A stretch of 7,660 nucleotides of DNA from Bacillota bacterium (GTDB lineage: Bacteria; Bacillota; Clostridia; Christensenellales; Aristaeellaceae). The notes under the pieces are model-generated. The model was not told where the DNA came from, did not search any database, and worked only from the letters and a program-made list of their open reading frames with translations. Position 1 is the first letter of the stretch. Every line of letters begins with the position of its first letter. Of the stretch, positions 6,173-7,660 are shown piece by piece. Where the stretch lies: positions 1 through 7,660 of the forward strand of contig JAEZJP010000071.1 in NCBI GenBank assembly GCA_023415715.1, in the 5' to 3' direction. Both the position numbers and the translations under genes were made by a program.

Positions 6173-7660
6173 CTACTCCTTCAAAAAGGGATGGACTGTA
6201 AATTGGCCGCCCTTGACAAGCAAAGTAACAGCGCCCGACTGGTCTGTTCTATAGAGCGGGATTTTGCTTTCTGTCAGCCTTTCCAACGTTTTGGGAGAGG
6301 GTGGCACGATAAGCCCCGAACAACTCAATATTGCCATCTGTGGGTCTACCGCATTCAAAAAATCATTACCGGTACTGTTTGCGCTGCCATGATGGGGCAC
6401 CTTCAATACATCTGCCTTTTCAGCGGCGTACATTTCATATTCACCGGTGATGTCACCGGTGGTAAGCAATCGTACATCTTCCATTTGCATTAAGGCAACG
6501 AGGGACGATTGATTGGCATCCTGGCCTGGCCGGACAGCGTCATTCTGCGGCCACAGCACAATAAGCTCGGTACGGGGGCTTTTAAGCTTGTCCCCTGCAT
6601 GCAATTGTATCACAGGAATGCCTTTTTCGCGAAGGAATGTAAGCTGCATCAGCCCTTCCGCATCAGGCTGGGCAGTTTCCGCACCTTCCGGGATGTACAC
6701 GCTGCGGATTTCAATCCCCTCATCCAGTAGACGCATGATCCCGCCGGCGTGATCCAGATGCAGATGTGAAAGGAGCAGCGTGTCAATGCCCCGCCCTTCG
6801 CCCCGAAAGTAATCGGCCAGTTCCGCTCCCGTCTCACCCGTATCGATCACAGCGGTGTACGCGCCGTCCTCCAGGATGGCGGCATCCGCATCGCCCACGC
6901 TTAGCTGTATGTAGCGGACGTTACGGTTTGCAAAAGCAAGCCCGCCTCCGACGGTTAAAACAGCAACTGCGGCCAGCATAAGCACCCGCTGCCTGCCACT
7001 GCATAGAACATAGTTTGAGAGAAGAATCAGAAATGCGAGGGTACCCAAGATGACGGGCCATGTAGGGGAAGGAACCCTCACTGCCATGCCGGGGACATCT
7101 GCTGCAAGGCTGACCGTACTTAGAAGCACATTCGTAAGCCATCCGGCCACTGTGCCGGCAGCCTGTCCGATGATGCCAAGCGGGCAGAGTACAAGCGCCA
7201 GCAGAAAGGCCAGCATCAATACCGCCACATAAGGGATCACCAACAGGTTTACAAATATGCCCAGCAGGGAAATTTCGTTGTACCATGCGGCCAATGGGAG
7301 CGCCACGCCAATTTGTGCCGTGATTCCCAAAGCGGGCAATGCTTTGATGCTTTGCCATTGCTGATGAAGAATATGACGGATGCGGCCGTGAACTCTTTTT
7401 CTTTTTCCGGGGAAGCGCTTGTTTTGCCACTTAAGAAGCGGCTCACCTAATACCAGCATGGCTGCCACAGCGCCAAAGGAAAGCTGAAAGCTTGGGGAAA
7501 GCAGGTCCAGCGGCTTCCATAGCAAAAGAAAGAGAAAGACAGCGGAAATGGAAGTGAGCGGATCATGCGCCCGCCCAAGAAGTTTGGCGCCCAAAAACGC
7601 CAGGAACATAAGCGACGAGCGAATCACCGGCGCGCTCATGCCTACCAGCCAGCTATAGGC
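6173..7660 (-). CDS. comEC: ComEC/Rec2-type DNA uptake channel, C-terminal part (5' end outside window)
   Basis: ComEC is the inner-membrane protein that passes single-stranded DNA into the cytoplasm during natural transformation. The frame stays open to the right edge (7660), so the ATG at 7639 is internal. The visible 495 residues lack the N-terminal soluble domain and the first membrane helices of a protein that is usually 700-800 long. Residues 1-235 hold the end of the Competence domain. Hydrophobic helices lie at roughly 15-27, 36-48, 57-71, 110-128, 130-160, 165-187, 200-218 and 226-243, and FQLSF (58-62) is a family signature. A metallo-beta-lactamase domain follows. It has VIDTG (271-275), SHLHLDHAGG (298-307; the HxHxDH metal motif begins at His299), TTGDI (400-404) and VPHHGS (421-426). 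Two usual motifs are degenerate: DVGQGDA reads SVGDADA (254-260), and the GHPH-type segment reads PPSPKT (about 453-458). The gene shares a transcription unit with holA, a common Firmicutes arrangement. Competence of this organism is not shown; comEC also occurs in species never seen to transform. Confidence 0.93.
   Translation of the reverse strand, partial: AYSWLVGMSAPVIRSSLMFLAFLGAKLLGRAHDPLTSISAVFLFLLLWKPLDLLSPSFQLSFGAVAAMLVLGEPLLKWQNKRFPGKRKRVHGRIRHILHQQWQSIKALPALGITAQIGVALPLAAWYNEISLLGIFVNLLVIPYVAVLMLAFLLALVLCPLGIIGQAAGTVAGWLTNVLLSTVSLAADVPGMAVRVPSPTWPVILGTLAFLILLSNYVLCSGRQRVLMLAAVAVLTVGGGLAFANRNVRYIQLSVGDADAAILEDGAYTAVIDTGETGAELADYFRGEGRGIDTLLLSHLHLDHAGGIMRLLDEGIEIRSVYIPEGAETAQPDAEGLMQLTFLREKGIPVIQLHAGDKLKSPRTELIVLWPQNDAVRPGQDANQSSLVALMQMEDVRLLTTGDITGEYEMYAAEKADVLKVPHHGSANSTGNDFLNAVDPQMAILSCSGLIVPPSPKTLERLTESKIPLYRTDQSGAVTLLVKGGQFTVHPFLKE
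6176..6182 (-). promoter_or_regulatory. Ribosome binding site for holA, overlapping the end of comEC
   Basis: On the minus strand GAAGGAG lies 7 bases before the holA ATG (6168-6166). The comEC stop TAG (6175-6173) follows the site directly, so the site occupies the last comEC codons. This fixes the holA start and suggests that the two genes are translationally coupled. Confidence 0.85.

Noticed and set aside
6056..6493. Plus-strand open frame of 145 codons across the holA-comEC junction
   Set aside because: It is antisense to two clearly conserved genes and its translation has no family features.
7637..7639. ATG as the true start of comEC
   Set aside because: The frame is open upstream to the window edge with ComEC-like sequence (AYSWLVG), and the N-terminal half of the family is missing, so this methionine is internal.

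Overview
The window is ordinary chromosomal DNA from a moderately GC-rich member of the Firmicutes, most likely a clostridial-type anaerobe. The main evidence is a full-length PolC, the Gram-positive replicative polymerase that carries its own proofreading exonuclease. Supporting evidence is the ispG-polC gene order, the comEC-holA pair and strong AAGGAG-type ribosome binding sites. I cannot name the genus.

Layout: the plus strand carries the 3' end of ispG (isoprenoid synthesis, MEP pathway). After a 6-base gap comes polC, which fills more than half of the window and closes with a hairpin terminator at about 4833-4875. A 281-base tail-to-tail gap (4814-5094) follows. It holds that terminator and a striking nested palindromic repeat (4951-5022), and I see no gene in it. 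The minus strand then carries a tightly spaced two-gene unit read from right to left: comEC (its 5' end lies beyond the right edge) and holA, separated by 4 bases, with the holA ribosome binding site inside the end of comEC.

How the genes relate: polC and holA encode two subunits of the same machine, the DNA polymerase III holoenzyme (catalytic alpha subunit and clamp-loader delta subunit), and they face each other across the gap. ComEC is the inner-membrane channel for uptake of single-stranded DNA; its pairing with holA is common in Firmicutes. IspG is metabolic and appears to be co-transcribed with polC.

I found no convincing undescribed system. The items most worth a second look are the nested palindrome between polC and holA, the degenerate motifs in the metallo-beta-lactamase domain of ComEC, a strong bulged hairpin inside the end of ispG, and the acidic insert in HolA.
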